Assembly (NCBI RefSeq): GCF_030730925.1
Contig: NZ_JAVAMB010000026.1
Coordinates: forward strand, 1 to 62,627
Direction: 5' to 3'
DNA from: Flavobacterium sp. DG2-3
GTDB lineage: Bacteria; Bacteroidota; Bacteroidia; Flavobacteriales; Flavobacteriaceae
Length of the DNA stretch: 62,627 nt
The notes beneath the pieces are model-generated. The model had not been told where the DNA came from. It saw nothing but the letters and a program-made list of their open reading frames with translations, and searched no databases. A program made the position numbers and the translations under genes. The first letter of the stretch is position 1, and each line of letters begins with the position of its first letter. Positions 17,386-26,707 of this stretch are shown here, piece by piece.

Positions 17386-17534
17386 TTTTTTTTAGCCACG
17401 AATTTCACGAATTGCACTAATTTATTCACTTTGTGTTTTAATTTATTCGAATTTTACGAATTGAAAATTAGAGAAATTGATTTTTGAATTGCAAAGAATT
17501 GGTGTAATTCGTGAAATTCGTGGCTAAAAAAAAA
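17386..17534. repeat. Long inverted repeat, AGCCACGAATTTCACGAATT arms
   Basis: About 30 bases at 17386-17416 are repeated in reverse complement at 17502-17534 with few differences. The outer T/A runs and the AGCCACGAATTTCACGAATT core are identical. The centre (about 85 bp) holds further degenerate ACGAATT words. It fills the whole gap between converging lysR and the SASA esterase gene, so it may double as a bidirectional terminator. Confidence 0.85.
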
Positions 17535-17536
17535 AC

Positions 17537-19450
17537 TTATTTCAAACTAGCCTCAAAAGGCGCAGCTGGCAGGTTTTCTTTATTGTATAAATTAGCTTCT
17601 GCAGGATTATCAGCCCAAGCGTAGCGTACTTTTACTGGATTTGCAACGGCATCATTCCAAACTACAATTTTATCGCCTTCGATAATTGCTTTTGCCCAGA
17701 CAAACTTGCCGTCAGATCCTGCAATCGCAAACTCTTTCAATTCATTTCCGTTTTTGATTTGTAGTCCTGTTCCAATATCAGAAAAACTTAAAATTAGTTT
17801 ATTTCCATTTTGTTTCATCGATTGAAAAAGCGGACCAGAAGCTGTTAAATTTTTCTCGCCATAAACCAATTTTCTGGCTTGGAGCGACAATCTTTTTCCA
17901 ACGTCATATTTGTTTAAAGGGTGAATATCGTTCCATTCTCCTAAATCTATAGTTATAGCTAATCCTGTGTTTGGAACTTTCAGCGTATTGAATTGCTGTT
18001 GCCTCAAAGCAGCCCAATTACTTTCAGCTGGTTCTGTTTTTGGCTCCATAAAATTAGGTAGCTGCACCAATAAAAATGGCAATTTTTCCTGTTTCCACTG
18101 TGCACGCCAGTTCGAAATTAAAGCTCCCATTAAAGCACCATATTCCAACGGTTTTCTAGTATTGGCTTCGCCTTGATACCATAAAACGCCTTTTATTGGA
18201 TAATCTTTTAGTGGCGCAATCATGGCATTGTAGAGTCCGACAGGCTTCCAACGCACGAAAGTTTGTCCCGGAAGCGGTTCCATTTTTGAACCTAATTTAT
18301 ATTTCCAAGTTCCTTTTAAATCGATGGTTTTATCGCCCAAAATTAGCTCGTAAGGTTTATCGGTTACAAAACCTCCTTTTCCAGAATTGTTGATGATTCG
18401 AATGGTAATTTCGTTTTTTCCTTCTTTTAAAACATTGGCATTAAAAGAATAAATTCTTGGCGGATATTGGTACGAAGTTGTTCCAACGAAATGTCCGTTT
18501 ACAAAAACCGAATCGGCATCGACAATTCTTCCCAAAATCAATTTTGCGTGATTTTCATTTATTTTTTCGAGAGCAAAATCTTTTTTAAACCAAACCGATC
18601 CGTTTGTTTTTCCCAATTCGCCATCGGCCCAATAACCGGGAATATTCATCGATTTCCAATCAGAATTATCGATCTCATTTTTCCATTTATCTTTTAATCC
18701 AAGATCGGTATTGTTTACTAATTTATACCATTCTGAGCTTACTTTACGATCGTTTTCATCGATTTGTTTTTCGAGTTTTCCGTCTTTAAATTTCAAATAT
18801 TCCTGATAATATTCTGGAAACTTTTTAATGTTTTCTTCGCTGATCCATGATTCTGCTGGAGAACCGCCCAAAGCTGCATTGATTAAACCAATTGGAATTT
18901 TATACTTTTCGTATATTTCTTTAGCGAAGAAATATCCAACACCTGTAAATTGCAAAACATTTATAGGATTTGCCTCTACCCAAGACCCAGATGAAAAATC
19001 GTTTCTTTCTTTCGCAAAATAATATTCGTCTGGCACCAAAAATTGTCGAATATTCGGATTTGTAGCTTTAGCGATTTCTTCTTTGTATTTGTCTTTCAAG
19101 CGATTCATTGGAAGTTCCATGTTCGATTGTCCTGAACACAGCCATACATCACCAAAAAGAATGTTTTTTAAAACAATTGTATTTGACGCTTTCAAGGTCA
19201 TTTCGTACGGTCCGCCTGCTTTTTGTGATGGAATTTGGATCGACCATTTGCCATCTGGAGCTGTTATTGCTTTGTAGGTTTTATGATTGAAATCGAGTTC
19301 GATTTTTTCATTTGGCGATGCCCAACCCCAGATATTGACTTTGGTATCACGCTGTAAAACCATTCCATCGCTTATAAGTCGCGGGAGTTTTATTTGGGCA
19401 TTTATTACAAAGCTTAATGCTAACAGAATTAGTAATAGTATTTTCTTCAT
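17537..19450 (-). CDS. SASA-family (sialate O-acetylesterase-like) carbohydrate acetylesterase
   Basis: The product is 637 residues from the start at 19450, which gives a good signal peptide (MKKILLLILLALSFVINAQ). The upstream in-frame ATG at 19492 lies in a dispersed repeat and is unlikely. The SGNH-like block CSGQSNM (S109) is the nucleophile region. A glycoside-hydrolase-2-like jelly-roll insert (about 265-390, with VWFKKDF and VFVNGHFVG) splits the esterase fold, and the catalytic part resumes with KGVLWYQGEANT. Family members remove acetyl groups from sugars. In this xylan island the obvious substrate is acetylated xylan or its oligosaccharides, by inference. It is the last gene of the island on the left. 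Confidence 0.85.
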   Translation of the reverse strand: MKKILLLILLALSFVINAQIKLPRLISDGMVLQRDTKVNIWGWASPNEKIELDFNHKTYKAITAPDGKWSIQIPSQKAGGPYEMTLKASNTIVLKNILFGDVWLCSGQSNMELPMNRLKDKYKEEIAKATNPNIRQFLVPDEYYFAKERNDFSSGSWVEANPINVLQFTGVGYFFAKEIYEKYKIPIGLINAALGGSPAESWISEENIKKFPEYYQEYLKFKDGKLEKQIDENDRKVSSEWYKLVNNTDLGLKDKWKNEIDNSDWKSMNIPGYWADGELGKTNGSVWFKKDFALEKINENHAKLILGRIVDADSVFVNGHFVGTTSYQYPPRIYSFNANVLKEGKNEITIRIINNSGKGGFVTDKPYELILGDKTIDLKGTWKYKLGSKMEPLPGQTFVRWKPVGLYNAMIAPLKDYPIKGVLWYQGEANTRKPLEYGALMGALISNWRAQWKQEKLPFLLVQLPNFMEPKTEPAESNWAALRQQQFNTLKVPNTGLAITIDLGEWNDIHPLNKYDVGKRLSLQARKLVYGEKNLTASGPLFQSMKQNGNKLILSFSDIGTGLQIKNGNELKEFAIAGSDGKFVWAKAIIEGDKIVVWNDAVANPVKVRYAWADNPAEANLYNKENLPAAPFEASLK

Positions 19451-19487
19451 TATTTTTTGTTTTTGAAAAATCTTATCCGATTTTTTT

Positions 19488-19589
19488 GTCATTCCGAGGA
19501 ACGAGGAATCTTCACAAGTAGCTCGCCAAAGATTGTCGACTTAGATAGTGGAGTTACTTGCGAAGATCCTTCCTTCGTCAGGATGACAA
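19488..19589. repeat. Dispersed palindromic repeat family A, copy 1
   Basis: It begins GTCATTCCGAGGAACGAGGA and ends in TCAGGATGAC, with an internal CAAAGATTG. The two ends are inverted copies. It fills the gap between the GH35-like and SASA genes. Other copies lie at 31226, 35845, 39978 and 42784. Confidence 0.85.
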
Positions 19590-19608
19590 ACTGAACGTTG
19601 AATCTGTA

Positions 19609-21231
19609 TTATTCATACGTATATAATTTTATTTTTTGGATTTCGTAATCGCCAACTGAGATTCTTAAATGTCTTCCTTGATGGGTTTGATCTCCATTGA
19701 AATGTCTTATCGTTTTCCAAACTTCATTTTCAAATATTCCTTGATCTGTTTTTAAAATTCCTGCGTTTAGGTTTTCTTTTAAAGACTTAAAAGTAACCAC
19801 AATTCCGGAACCTGAAATGTAAAATTCATCTTTGGCAATTTCTATAATAATCGCACTCGACATAGGCCAAACTTCTGCTTTTGCTCCGTCTGACCAATTT
19901 AAGGTATAATCGTGTTTGAATGTGAATTCGTAATCGCCCATTTTAATAATTTGGGTATCATTTTTTTTGTCTAATAAAACACCGTCGATTTTTCCTTGTC
20001 CTTTATATTTTTCAATTGTTGGAGTTAACTGTTTTACTAAATCGTAGATTTTACTTAGAGGTTCTTTTTTAGCATCGGCAACAGATTCTATCGAAAACGG
20101 AGAAAAACCAATGGCTTCGTAATGTCCGATGGCGTACAAACCTTTGAACGGCGCTGTTTCGTCAAATTTATGTTCTGGAATAAACAGCGGATCGCCTTGA
20201 CGCGTAAACAAATCATTCCATTGTTTGAATGACGGATTGTAGAAATCTGGCGCTAAAAAATCTATCGCATTTCCTGCGGCTTTCCAAACATCCATAATAT
20301 GTGGCAGCGGGCCAGCACTTGGGTATTGTCCGGGCTTTTTTTCTGGTGCATTTAAAGCTGCGTTGACAAACATCGGAATGGAATAAGCGTCTTTTCCTGC
20401 TTTTGCAATGATGTTGGTGAATTTTGAAAAATACCAAGCCATGAAAATTTCATCTGTATGTAATCCTTTTCCAAATATTTCTTCCCAATTTCCTTTGGTT
20501 TTGAATCCGTTTTTCTTCCAGATTTCTAAAAATTCGGGAACTAGTTTTTGTTTGTTTTTTTCTAAATATTTCATCAGCTCATCTGGAACTGGTTTTTGAA
20601 ATTCCGAATTCGCTAAAGCGTGATAATCACGAGCCGTTGGCAACATTCCGATTTCATTTTCAACCTGAACCATAATTACGGTTTGGTCTTTCTGATCGAA
20701 ATCTTTGATATGTGCCATCAGTTTTTTGAACGCATTCAAATCGGCTTGTAGATTGTTTTCGCTGAAAGGCGTTAAAATTTCTTGGCTTTTGTTTTTGTCA
20801 TCTTTAACTCTTGGATATTTTTTCTGGTTAAGTTTTACCCATTCTGGAGCGTGACTTGACATGCTGTTTTTCCAAGATCCGAACCAAAGAAATACGAGTT
20901 TTAGGTTTTCTTTTCGCGCACGAAGCATTAAATCATCAACCAATTTAAAATCAAATTTTCCTTCTTGCGGTTCTATCAATTCCCAATAAATTGGCGTTAA
21001 AACCGTGTTGAGGTTCATATCGGTCAGTTTAGTCCAGATGGTTTCCATGCTTTCCATACTTGTTGCCGAGGAATTTCCTAATTCACCGCCTCGTATTAAG
21101 AATGGTTTCTGGTTTACAATTAACTGCGTTTTATTTCCTGTTTTCTGGAGATGAGGTATGTTTTGGGAAAATCCGAAATGGATTGTAAATAAAGCCGCGA
21201 GGAGAAAACTGTTTTTTGAAAATGGAAACAT
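19609..21231 (-). CDS. GH35-like glycoside hydrolase with DUF5597 C-terminal domain
   Basis: The product is about 540 residues from the start at 21231 (MFPFSKNSFLLAALF), which opens a signal peptide; longer starts at 21294 are possible. The TIM barrel (about 30-380) has the GH35/GH42-like opening PFLIRGGELGNSS and a candidate acid/base glutamate in VQVENEIG. The C-terminal part (about 390-540) matches DUF5597, a beta-sandwich found behind such barrels. Relatives in other xylan or xyloglucan loci are beta-galactosidases or related exo-enzymes. Here it may remove galactose or arabinose side groups from xylan. The exact activity cannot be read from sequence. A terminator-like hairpin separates it from the upstream GH10. 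Confidence 0.8.
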   Translation of the reverse strand: MFPFSKNSFLLAALFTIHFGFSQNIPHLQKTGNKTQLIVNQKPFLIRGGELGNSSATSMESMETIWTKLTDMNLNTVLTPIYWELIEPQEGKFDFKLVDDLMLRARKENLKLVFLWFGSWKNSMSSHAPEWVKLNQKKYPRVKDDKNKSQEILTPFSENNLQADLNAFKKLMAHIKDFDQKDQTVIMVQVENEIGMLPTARDYHALANSEFQKPVPDELMKYLEKNKQKLVPEFLEIWKKNGFKTKGNWEEIFGKGLHTDEIFMAWYFSKFTNIIAKAGKDAYSIPMFVNAALNAPEKKPGQYPSAGPLPHIMDVWKAAGNAIDFLAPDFYNPSFKQWNDLFTRQGDPLFIPEHKFDETAPFKGLYAIGHYEAIGFSPFSIESVADAKKEPLSKIYDLVKQLTPTIEKYKGQGKIDGVLLDKKNDTQIIKMGDYEFTFKHDYTLNWSDGAKAEVWPMSSAIIIEIAKDEFYISGSGIVVTFKSLKENLNAGILKTDQGIFENEVWKTIRHFNGDQTHQGRHLRISVGDYEIQKIKLYTYE

Positions 21232-21267
21232 GTTTTTTGTTTTTAACATTAAAAATAAAAAAAGCAG

Positions 21268-21298
21268 CTTTGTCAAAGTTTTAAATTTTGACAAAGCT
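21268..21298 (-). terminator. Terminator-like hairpin between GH10 and GH35-like genes
   Basis: A perfect 11-bp stem (GCTTTGTCAAA at 21268-21278 with TTTGACAAAGC at 21288-21298) is followed on the minus strand by GCTTTTTTTATTTTTA. It lies 37 bases before the GH35-like start, so the downstream pair may be expressed at a lower level or from its own promoter. The rest of the 212-bp gap (21299-21440) contains repeat-like words CCCACGGTTGAAACCTTGGG and CTTCGACTCCGCTCAGCC. Confidence 0.65.
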
Positions 21299-21443
21299 TT
21301 TGCTTTTATTGTGCAGATGGATTGTGATAATGCATTGCGTACCCACGGTTGAAACCTTGGGCTATGTTCTGCAATATTGTAGAGTTACTTGCGTGGGCTT
21401 CGACTCCGCTCAGCCTGACAAAATCGTAACAACTCAAGAATAT

Positions 21444-23654
21444 TTACGGTTTTTGCAATTCTCCAGAAAATTCTAAACTTACATCTTTTCCTGCTAGACC
21501 ATCAGCCGCGCCTTTATATGCATGCTTACGAACATAATTTGCATCCCAAAGATTTGGAGATTCATTTGGGAGCCAGTATTCATGTTCTTTAGAATTATCT
21601 GAAACTCCCCAAATCGTGATTCCGTATTGCTGAGCCGCAGGAATGTATTTTTTGTACATATCAATAACATACTGGTACATTTCTGCCTGAGATGCTTGCT
21701 GGGCAACTGTTGGTGTAGCAGTTCCTAATCTGATATCTAATTCAGAAATTTTAATCAATTTTCCTGTAGCTGCCAATTTTTGGAACATCTGAACAATTTT
21801 GTCTTTGTCTGTTGTTAAACCAATGTGCATCTGCGTTCCTATTCCGTCTACGGTAGCGCCTTTTCCTTCGATATATTTTACGTATTCGATTAATCCGTCG
21901 CATTTGTCTAATCTAGATTCTAAGTTATAATCGTTGATGAACAGTTTATCTGTGGCATTTCCGTATTGGCGTGCTAATTTGAAAGCGGTTACCGCATAAT
22001 CTTTTCCAAGATATTTTACCCATGAGAAATAGTCTGAAGCAGTGTCGCCTTCTGTTCCGTTTCTCAACGTTCCGTCTTCTTTCATTGGTTCGTTTACAAC
22101 ATCCCAAGAGAAAACGCTTGTTTTGTAATGGGTCATCATTTTAGAAATCCAATCTGTCATAGCATCAGTAATAATTTTGGTTTTCTCTGCTTCTGTTTTT
22201 TCAATTGTTACAGGAGCTGTTGCGCCACCGCCAGCAACTGAACCGTCTGTTGCAGTAACGCTATCAATATAGTACGTTCCTGCTGCTCCACCTAAATCAA
22301 AACCAAAACCGGTCTCACCGCCTTTTGCTGTGATTTTCCATTCGATTAATTTCCAAGTAGTTGTTGTTGCCTGATCTCCTTGATAACTTGCCACTGTTCC
22401 TGGTGTAGTTGAACATCTTACAGAACCAGCCGCTTCAGAACGAATCATATAAGAGATGGTATAACTTTTTCCTGCAACTAACGGAGAAGTAAAAGTAGTC
22501 TGAATTTGAGTTTTCCATTGGTTTGAAGCGTCAGATGTAGCGTTTACCACTTTCATTGCTCCACTTCCTTCATAAACATTTGAAGCTCCTGTTGCAGCAC
22601 TTAAAGCATCTGCCGCTCCGTTGGCTTTAGTCCATCCTGTTATTCCAGAATTAAAATTTCCATTAGAAACCAAATTAACAGGCCCTGTAGCCGCGTCAAG
22701 ATCTACAACTGCCAATGTATTTGCATCGATCAAATAGGTTACGTTTGGCAAGTATCCTAAATCGATATTAAATTGAAATGTTGTGCTTCCTGCTTTGAAA
22801 TCACCAGGTGCTAATTTAATTTTTACTTGCTGCCAAGATGAAGTTGTTGCGAAAGCTTCTGTCCATGACCCTCCCGTAGCAAACCAATCTTTATATGGAT
22901 ATTGGTTACTTAATGAAGCATTAAATGAAATACGCCCTTTTCCGGCAACATCAGATTTGATATAAAATGAAATTTCATAATTATGTCCTGAAACGATTGG
23001 CACGTTTGGCGAAGTCAACTGCAAACTATAAGCTGCTGACGAACTTGCACTTGACGCTAATTGAATTGCTGCAGAAGCACTAGTTAATCCTGAATTGGCA
23101 ACAGTTGTAATTCCTTTTCCTGGATTGTTTCTAGCCCATCCTGTAAAAGTTCCGTTTTTAATTGGTGTTAGATCCAAAACATTTGTTCCGCTCGAACCTG
23201 GAATTACTGTTGGGGCAATAATACTGTTTAAATAACTTGCATTTTGGTTCGAATGCCAAATTAATGTGTGGCCGAAAACTTTTAATCCAGCGCTTTTTGT
23301 GGCTGCGATAAAAGCATCTACATTGGTAAAATTAATTTCTCCTTTTGAGTTTACCATTGCGGCGTGCTTCATTTCGTAGCCTGGCGTTACCTCATCAAAA
23401 TTCTCGTTTACGATTTTTCTATAATTAGCATCGCTCATATATAAACTTATTCCGATTCCGTTTCCTAGAGGAAAATCAGAATAGTTTTTTAATGGCTCGT
23501 AACGGCCTATTTTTTCAACTAAAGCCAGCGGAAGTTCAGCTCCTGTTACTTCTCCGTGTTCTGGGTCTTTTCCCCACTCCATCAAGTTGTCATCGCAAGA
23601 TGACAAAATCATTAGTGATGAAGCAATTATTGGTATGATATATTTAGATTTCAT
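21444..23654 (-). CDS. GH10 endo-1,4-beta-xylanase lipoprotein with CBM insertion
   Basis: The 736-residue protein has lipobox LSSC (C20), so it is probably on the cell surface. The GH10 barrel starts at about 40 (IGRYEPLKNYSDF) and runs to about 150 (HTLIWHSNQ). It is interrupted by about 330 residues made of two CBM4/CBM22-like beta-sandwich modules (about 160-310 and 325-480). It resumes near 490 with the acid/base E522 (WDVVNEP) and the nucleophile E638 (ISELDI). This inserted-CBM layout is known from surface xylanases of gut Bacteroidetes xylan loci. It cleaves the xylan main chain before import by SusCD. It follows the glycan-binding protein gene by 15 bases in the SusC operon. Confidence 0.93.
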   Translation of the reverse strand: MKSKYIIPIIASSLMILSSCDDNLMEWGKDPEHGEVTGAELPLALVEKIGRYEPLKNYSDFPLGNGIGISLYMSDANYRKIVNENFDEVTPGYEMKHAAMVNSKGEINFTNVDAFIAATKSAGLKVFGHTLIWHSNQNASYLNSIIAPTVIPGSSGTNVLDLTPIKNGTFTGWARNNPGKGITTVANSGLTSASAAIQLASSASSSAAYSLQLTSPNVPIVSGHNYEISFYIKSDVAGKGRISFNASLSNQYPYKDWFATGGSWTEAFATTSSWQQVKIKLAPGDFKAGSTTFQFNIDLGYLPNVTYLIDANTLAVVDLDAATGPVNLVSNGNFNSGITGWTKANGAADALSAATGASNVYEGSGAMKVVNATSDASNQWKTQIQTTFTSPLVAGKSYTISYMIRSEAAGSVRCSTTPGTVASYQGDQATTTTWKLIEWKITAKGGETGFGFDLGGAAGTYYIDSVTATDGSVAGGGATAPVTIEKTEAEKTKIITDAMTDWISKMMTHYKTSVFSWDVVNEPMKEDGTLRNGTEGDTASDYFSWVKYLGKDYAVTAFKLARQYGNATDKLFINDYNLESRLDKCDGLIEYVKYIEGKGATVDGIGTQMHIGLTTDKDKIVQMFQKLAATGKLIKISELDIRLGTATPTVAQQASQAEMYQYVIDMYKKYIPAAQQYGITIWGVSDNSKEHEYWLPNESPNLWDANYVRKHAYKGAADGLAGKDVSLEFSGELQKP

Positions 23655-23669
23655 TTTGTGGCTGTTGAG

Positions 23670-25034
23670 TTAGTTAAAATCATTGTATACTGGAGCATCC
23701 AACGGTACAATTCTCCAATTATCTGTGTACACTTTTACAGAAGTTGCTTTTGAAGGGAATTCTACTTCGCTTGCATTTCCTGTTACGTTAGACAGTTTTA
23801 CATCAGAATTTTCGAAATAAATTCCAAAGTTTTGGTATGTTGCTGCTTCACGATAAGCTAAAACTGTTTCGAAAGTAAAAGCTTCTTTAGACCATGCATA
23901 GAATTTGTTTAATGGAATTGTAACGGTAATCCATTTGTCTGTTTTTACTCCGACAGATTTTCCATCTACAATCCACGGAACGTAATTGTAACAAGCTCCT
24001 GCCCATTCTCCTCCATTAAAATTGTTAATCATGCATATTTTTAAGAATCCTGACTGCTGCCAAACTTCTGGAACATAAATATCAAACTGAAAGGCTACTT
24101 TATCTAATGCTGTACTTGCCGGAATATATGGCGTTAACTGCGCTCTCCAGTTGTCTACTCCATTTCCTGCTGTCCAAACTTCTGTGCAACGGTTTTTTGC
24201 AGCATCAAAAGAAGCAATACGAGCTGGACGATGAGGTACATATTTTCCTTGCGAAACGTTTCCTGTTCCGATTGCAGCTGACTCTAAATCTGCTGGCTGA
24301 ATCATGCTTGTTGAAGATCCCCAATATCCGTGCTGACCTTGTCCGTCAAAATTTAATAATAGACCTTTTTTGAAATTGAAATATCTTGGAGAATAAACAC
24401 CTCCGTTTGATGTTTCAGCATAAATTGAACCTCCTAAGTCTGAAATTCCATTTGGAACTGTTACTGTAAATGATTCTCCTTCTTCATCTGAAACAATTCC
24501 AGTTGTAACCTCAACATTTCCTGGGAAAACTACTTTGCTTACTTCTGTTAAACCAGCTCCAGCAATTATAATCGTTTCTCCTGGATTTGGCATAGTGTTC
24601 GAAATACTTGAAATTACTGGTTTCCCTGAACGGATTTGAAAAGGAAATGTCACTTCGTTAGAATCATTTACAAAACGAATTGTGTTTCTTACTGATGGAT
24701 CTGCATCTAAAATTGGCGTATCTGCGGAAACGCTTACCAACATTGAATTATTGGATACAAAAACAACATTAAAATAAGTTGAATATCCGTTAATGTATAC
24801 TTTTTTCAAACCTTCAAATCCTGAACCTTCAATACGCAAAAGCTGTCCTAAACGGGCAAAAGTAACTTCTCTATCTGGTACAGATGAATTTACATCTTCT
24901 AAAAATACTTTTGTAATTGTAATTGCGCCTCCTTCTGAATCGTTGTTGTCGCAAGAAGTAAACAGCATACTGAAAACCATCATGCTAAGCAATGCGATGG
25001 GCGCCCAATACTTTTTATTTAAAATATATTTCAT
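23670..25034 (-). CDS. Surface glycan-binding lipoprotein with IPT/TIG-like repeats
   Basis: The 454-residue lipoprotein (lipobox FTSC, C28) has IPT/TIG-like beta-sandwich segments (about 38-135 and 140-220), rich in phrases such as LRIEGSGFEGLKKVYINGY. The C-terminal domain (about 225-450) matches surface glycan-binding proteins of the SGBP-B type. These capture polysaccharide at the cell surface and have no catalysis. Its place between SusD and the GH10 xylanase is the standard order of xylan loci. Xylan is the expected ligand from context. Confidence 0.87.
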   Translation of the reverse strand: MKYILNKKYWAPIALLSMMVFSMLFTSCDNNDSEGGAITITKVFLEDVNSSVPDREVTFARLGQLLRIEGSGFEGLKKVYINGYSTYFNVVFVSNNSMLVSVSADTPILDADPSVRNTIRFVNDSNEVTFPFQIRSGKPVISSISNTMPNPGETIIIAGAGLTEVSKVVFPGNVEVTTGIVSDEEGESFTVTVPNGISDLGGSIYAETSNGGVYSPRYFNFKKGLLLNFDGQGQHGYWGSSTSMIQPADLESAAIGTGNVSQGKYVPHRPARIASFDAAKNRCTEVWTAGNGVDNWRAQLTPYIPASTALDKVAFQFDIYVPEVWQQSGFLKICMINNFNGGEWAGACYNYVPWIVDGKSVGVKTDKWITVTIPLNKFYAWSKEAFTFETVLAYREAATYQNFGIYFENSDVKLSNVTGNASEVEFPSKATSVKVYTDNWRIVPLDAPVYNDFN

Positions 25035-25065
25035 ATTTATGTCTTTTAGTTTTTTATTTCTGAAA

Positions 25066-26697
25066 CTAGAATAAGTCTTTTATTTTCTCTTCTGTAAACT
25101 GATACGGAACAGGATTTTCTCTCAATAACGGATTCTGAACTAATTCAGATTCTGGATAAGGAAGCGTAAAAATGGTCGCATCGATTACACCAATGGCTCT
25201 TGGGCTTGTACTTTTTGAAGCATCGACTGTAACGGTGTTTGTTGCTGTATCATACAAAATTGGAGTAATTACTCCTCTGTTTTGAGCTGTTACATAATTA
25301 ATTACTTCTTGCTGTTTGTAATACGCTCTACGAACTAAATCGTACCAGTATTGTCCTTCCATACATAATTCTACCCTTCTTTCGTGAGCAAGATCTGCAT
25401 AAGTCAACATTGTTTTAGGATCTAAACCTGCGCGTGTGCGAAGTCTGTTTACCACTGAAATAGCCGTAGCGTCTGCTGTTGAAGCATTATTTCCTAAAGC
25501 TGCTTCTGCGTAATTTAAATAGACTTCTGCCAAACGCAACATGTACGTATTCAGCGCCGAATTCATGCGGGTAATTTTAGAATTGTCTTTTGTAGAACCT
25601 ACAACTCCTTTTTTAACAGTCAAGAAATCTTTACTGTGATCAACCGTATAACCGCCATTTGCTTTATTAATTTCAGCATAATGGTCATCATCTCCCATCC
25701 AAGTTGCTCTACGGCGAAGATCTTTTGACTCGTATTCTTGCAAAACATTATAAGAAGCTCTTGTCCAATATCCCCAAGCAGCATCGTCTCCTGTAATGTC
25801 AGAACCTAATGCAAAATAGGCTTGCTGTGTATTGTTCACTCCAAAATCTCCGTTTGGAACCCATTGCAGTGCAAACATCGATTCTGTATTGTTGTTATTA
25901 TCGATCATGAATAAATCTTCATAATTTGTCATTAAGCTGTAAGGGCCAGAACTCATTACTTTTTCTGCCGCTTTTTTGGCTAAATCCAAATATTCTTGGT
26001 TACGAGTTCCGCTGTTCGGGTTATCGCTAACTCCTGAAAATGACAGGTAAACGCGAGAAAGCATTCCGAATGCACTATATTTTGTTAAACGCCCAGCCTG
26101 ACCCGCAGTTTCTGGAAGGTATTTGGCAGCAAATTCTAAATCACGAATAGAGAATTCGTAAACATCCTTCATTGGATTTTTATTTACAAGCGGATTTTTA
26201 ACCAATTCACTCGGATCTGTAGAGATAATTACATCTCCCCATAAAGAAGCTAGATACCAATATGCCGTTCCTCTCATAAAACGAGCTTCTGCAATGTATC
26301 TATTTTTAATAGTTTCATTTAATGGACTTCCAGAAATACCGATAATCACATTATTGGACTGCTGTACAACATTATACAAAGATGCCCAAGCCGAAACTAA
26401 TGGCCCCGTTAATCCTGTTTCTGTTAAATCAGTAAATGGGTATACGTAATCTGAGAACGGTGCGTACATGTTTGCCGCACGTCCGTCTCCTAATCCGTAG
26501 TAAAATTTATCATTAAAATCGAACCATACTTTATTGTACAATGGTCCCGTTGCAGCCTGAAAATCAGACTCTGTTTTATAAAAATTCTCTTTTGTAATTA
26601 CATCGTTTGGTTCAACGTCTAAAAGGTCGCTGCAACTCGTCCAAACAAATGGCAATGCAATAATTAGAGCCGTGTAAAATATTTTCTTTGTTTTCAT
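25066..26697 (-). CDS. SusD/RagB-family lipoprotein of the xylan locus
   Basis: The 543-residue SusD-like protein has lipobox WTSC (C22) and family motifs DLLDVEPNDVITKENFYKTE at the start and EVYLNYAEAAL with an ERRVELCMEGQYWYDLVRR-type segment near the C-terminus. It starts 10 bases after the SusC stop, as is usual for these pairs. It should bind xylo-oligosaccharides over the SusC channel. It differs in length and sequence from the SusD of the FecR-controlled locus. Confidence 0.94.
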   Translation of the reverse strand: MKTKKIFYTALIIALPFVWTSCSDLLDVEPNDVITKENFYKTESDFQAATGPLYNKVWFDFNDKFYYGLGDGRAANMYAPFSDYVYPFTDLTETGLTGPLVSAWASLYNVVQQSNNVIIGISGSPLNETIKNRYIAEARFMRGTAYWYLASLWGDVIISTDPSELVKNPLVNKNPMKDVYEFSIRDLEFAAKYLPETAGQAGRLTKYSAFGMLSRVYLSFSGVSDNPNSGTRNQEYLDLAKKAAEKVMSSGPYSLMTNYEDLFMIDNNNNTESMFALQWVPNGDFGVNNTQQAYFALGSDITGDDAAWGYWTRASYNVLQEYESKDLRRRATWMGDDDHYAEINKANGGYTVDHSKDFLTVKKGVVGSTKDNSKITRMNSALNTYMLRLAEVYLNYAEAALGNNASTADATAISVVNRLRTRAGLDPKTMLTYADLAHERRVELCMEGQYWYDLVRRAYYKQQEVINYVTAQNRGVITPILYDTATNTVTVDASKSTSPRAIGVIDATIFTLPYPESELVQNPLLRENPVPYQFTEEKIKDLF

Positions 26698-26707
26698 TGT
26701 GCGTTTT

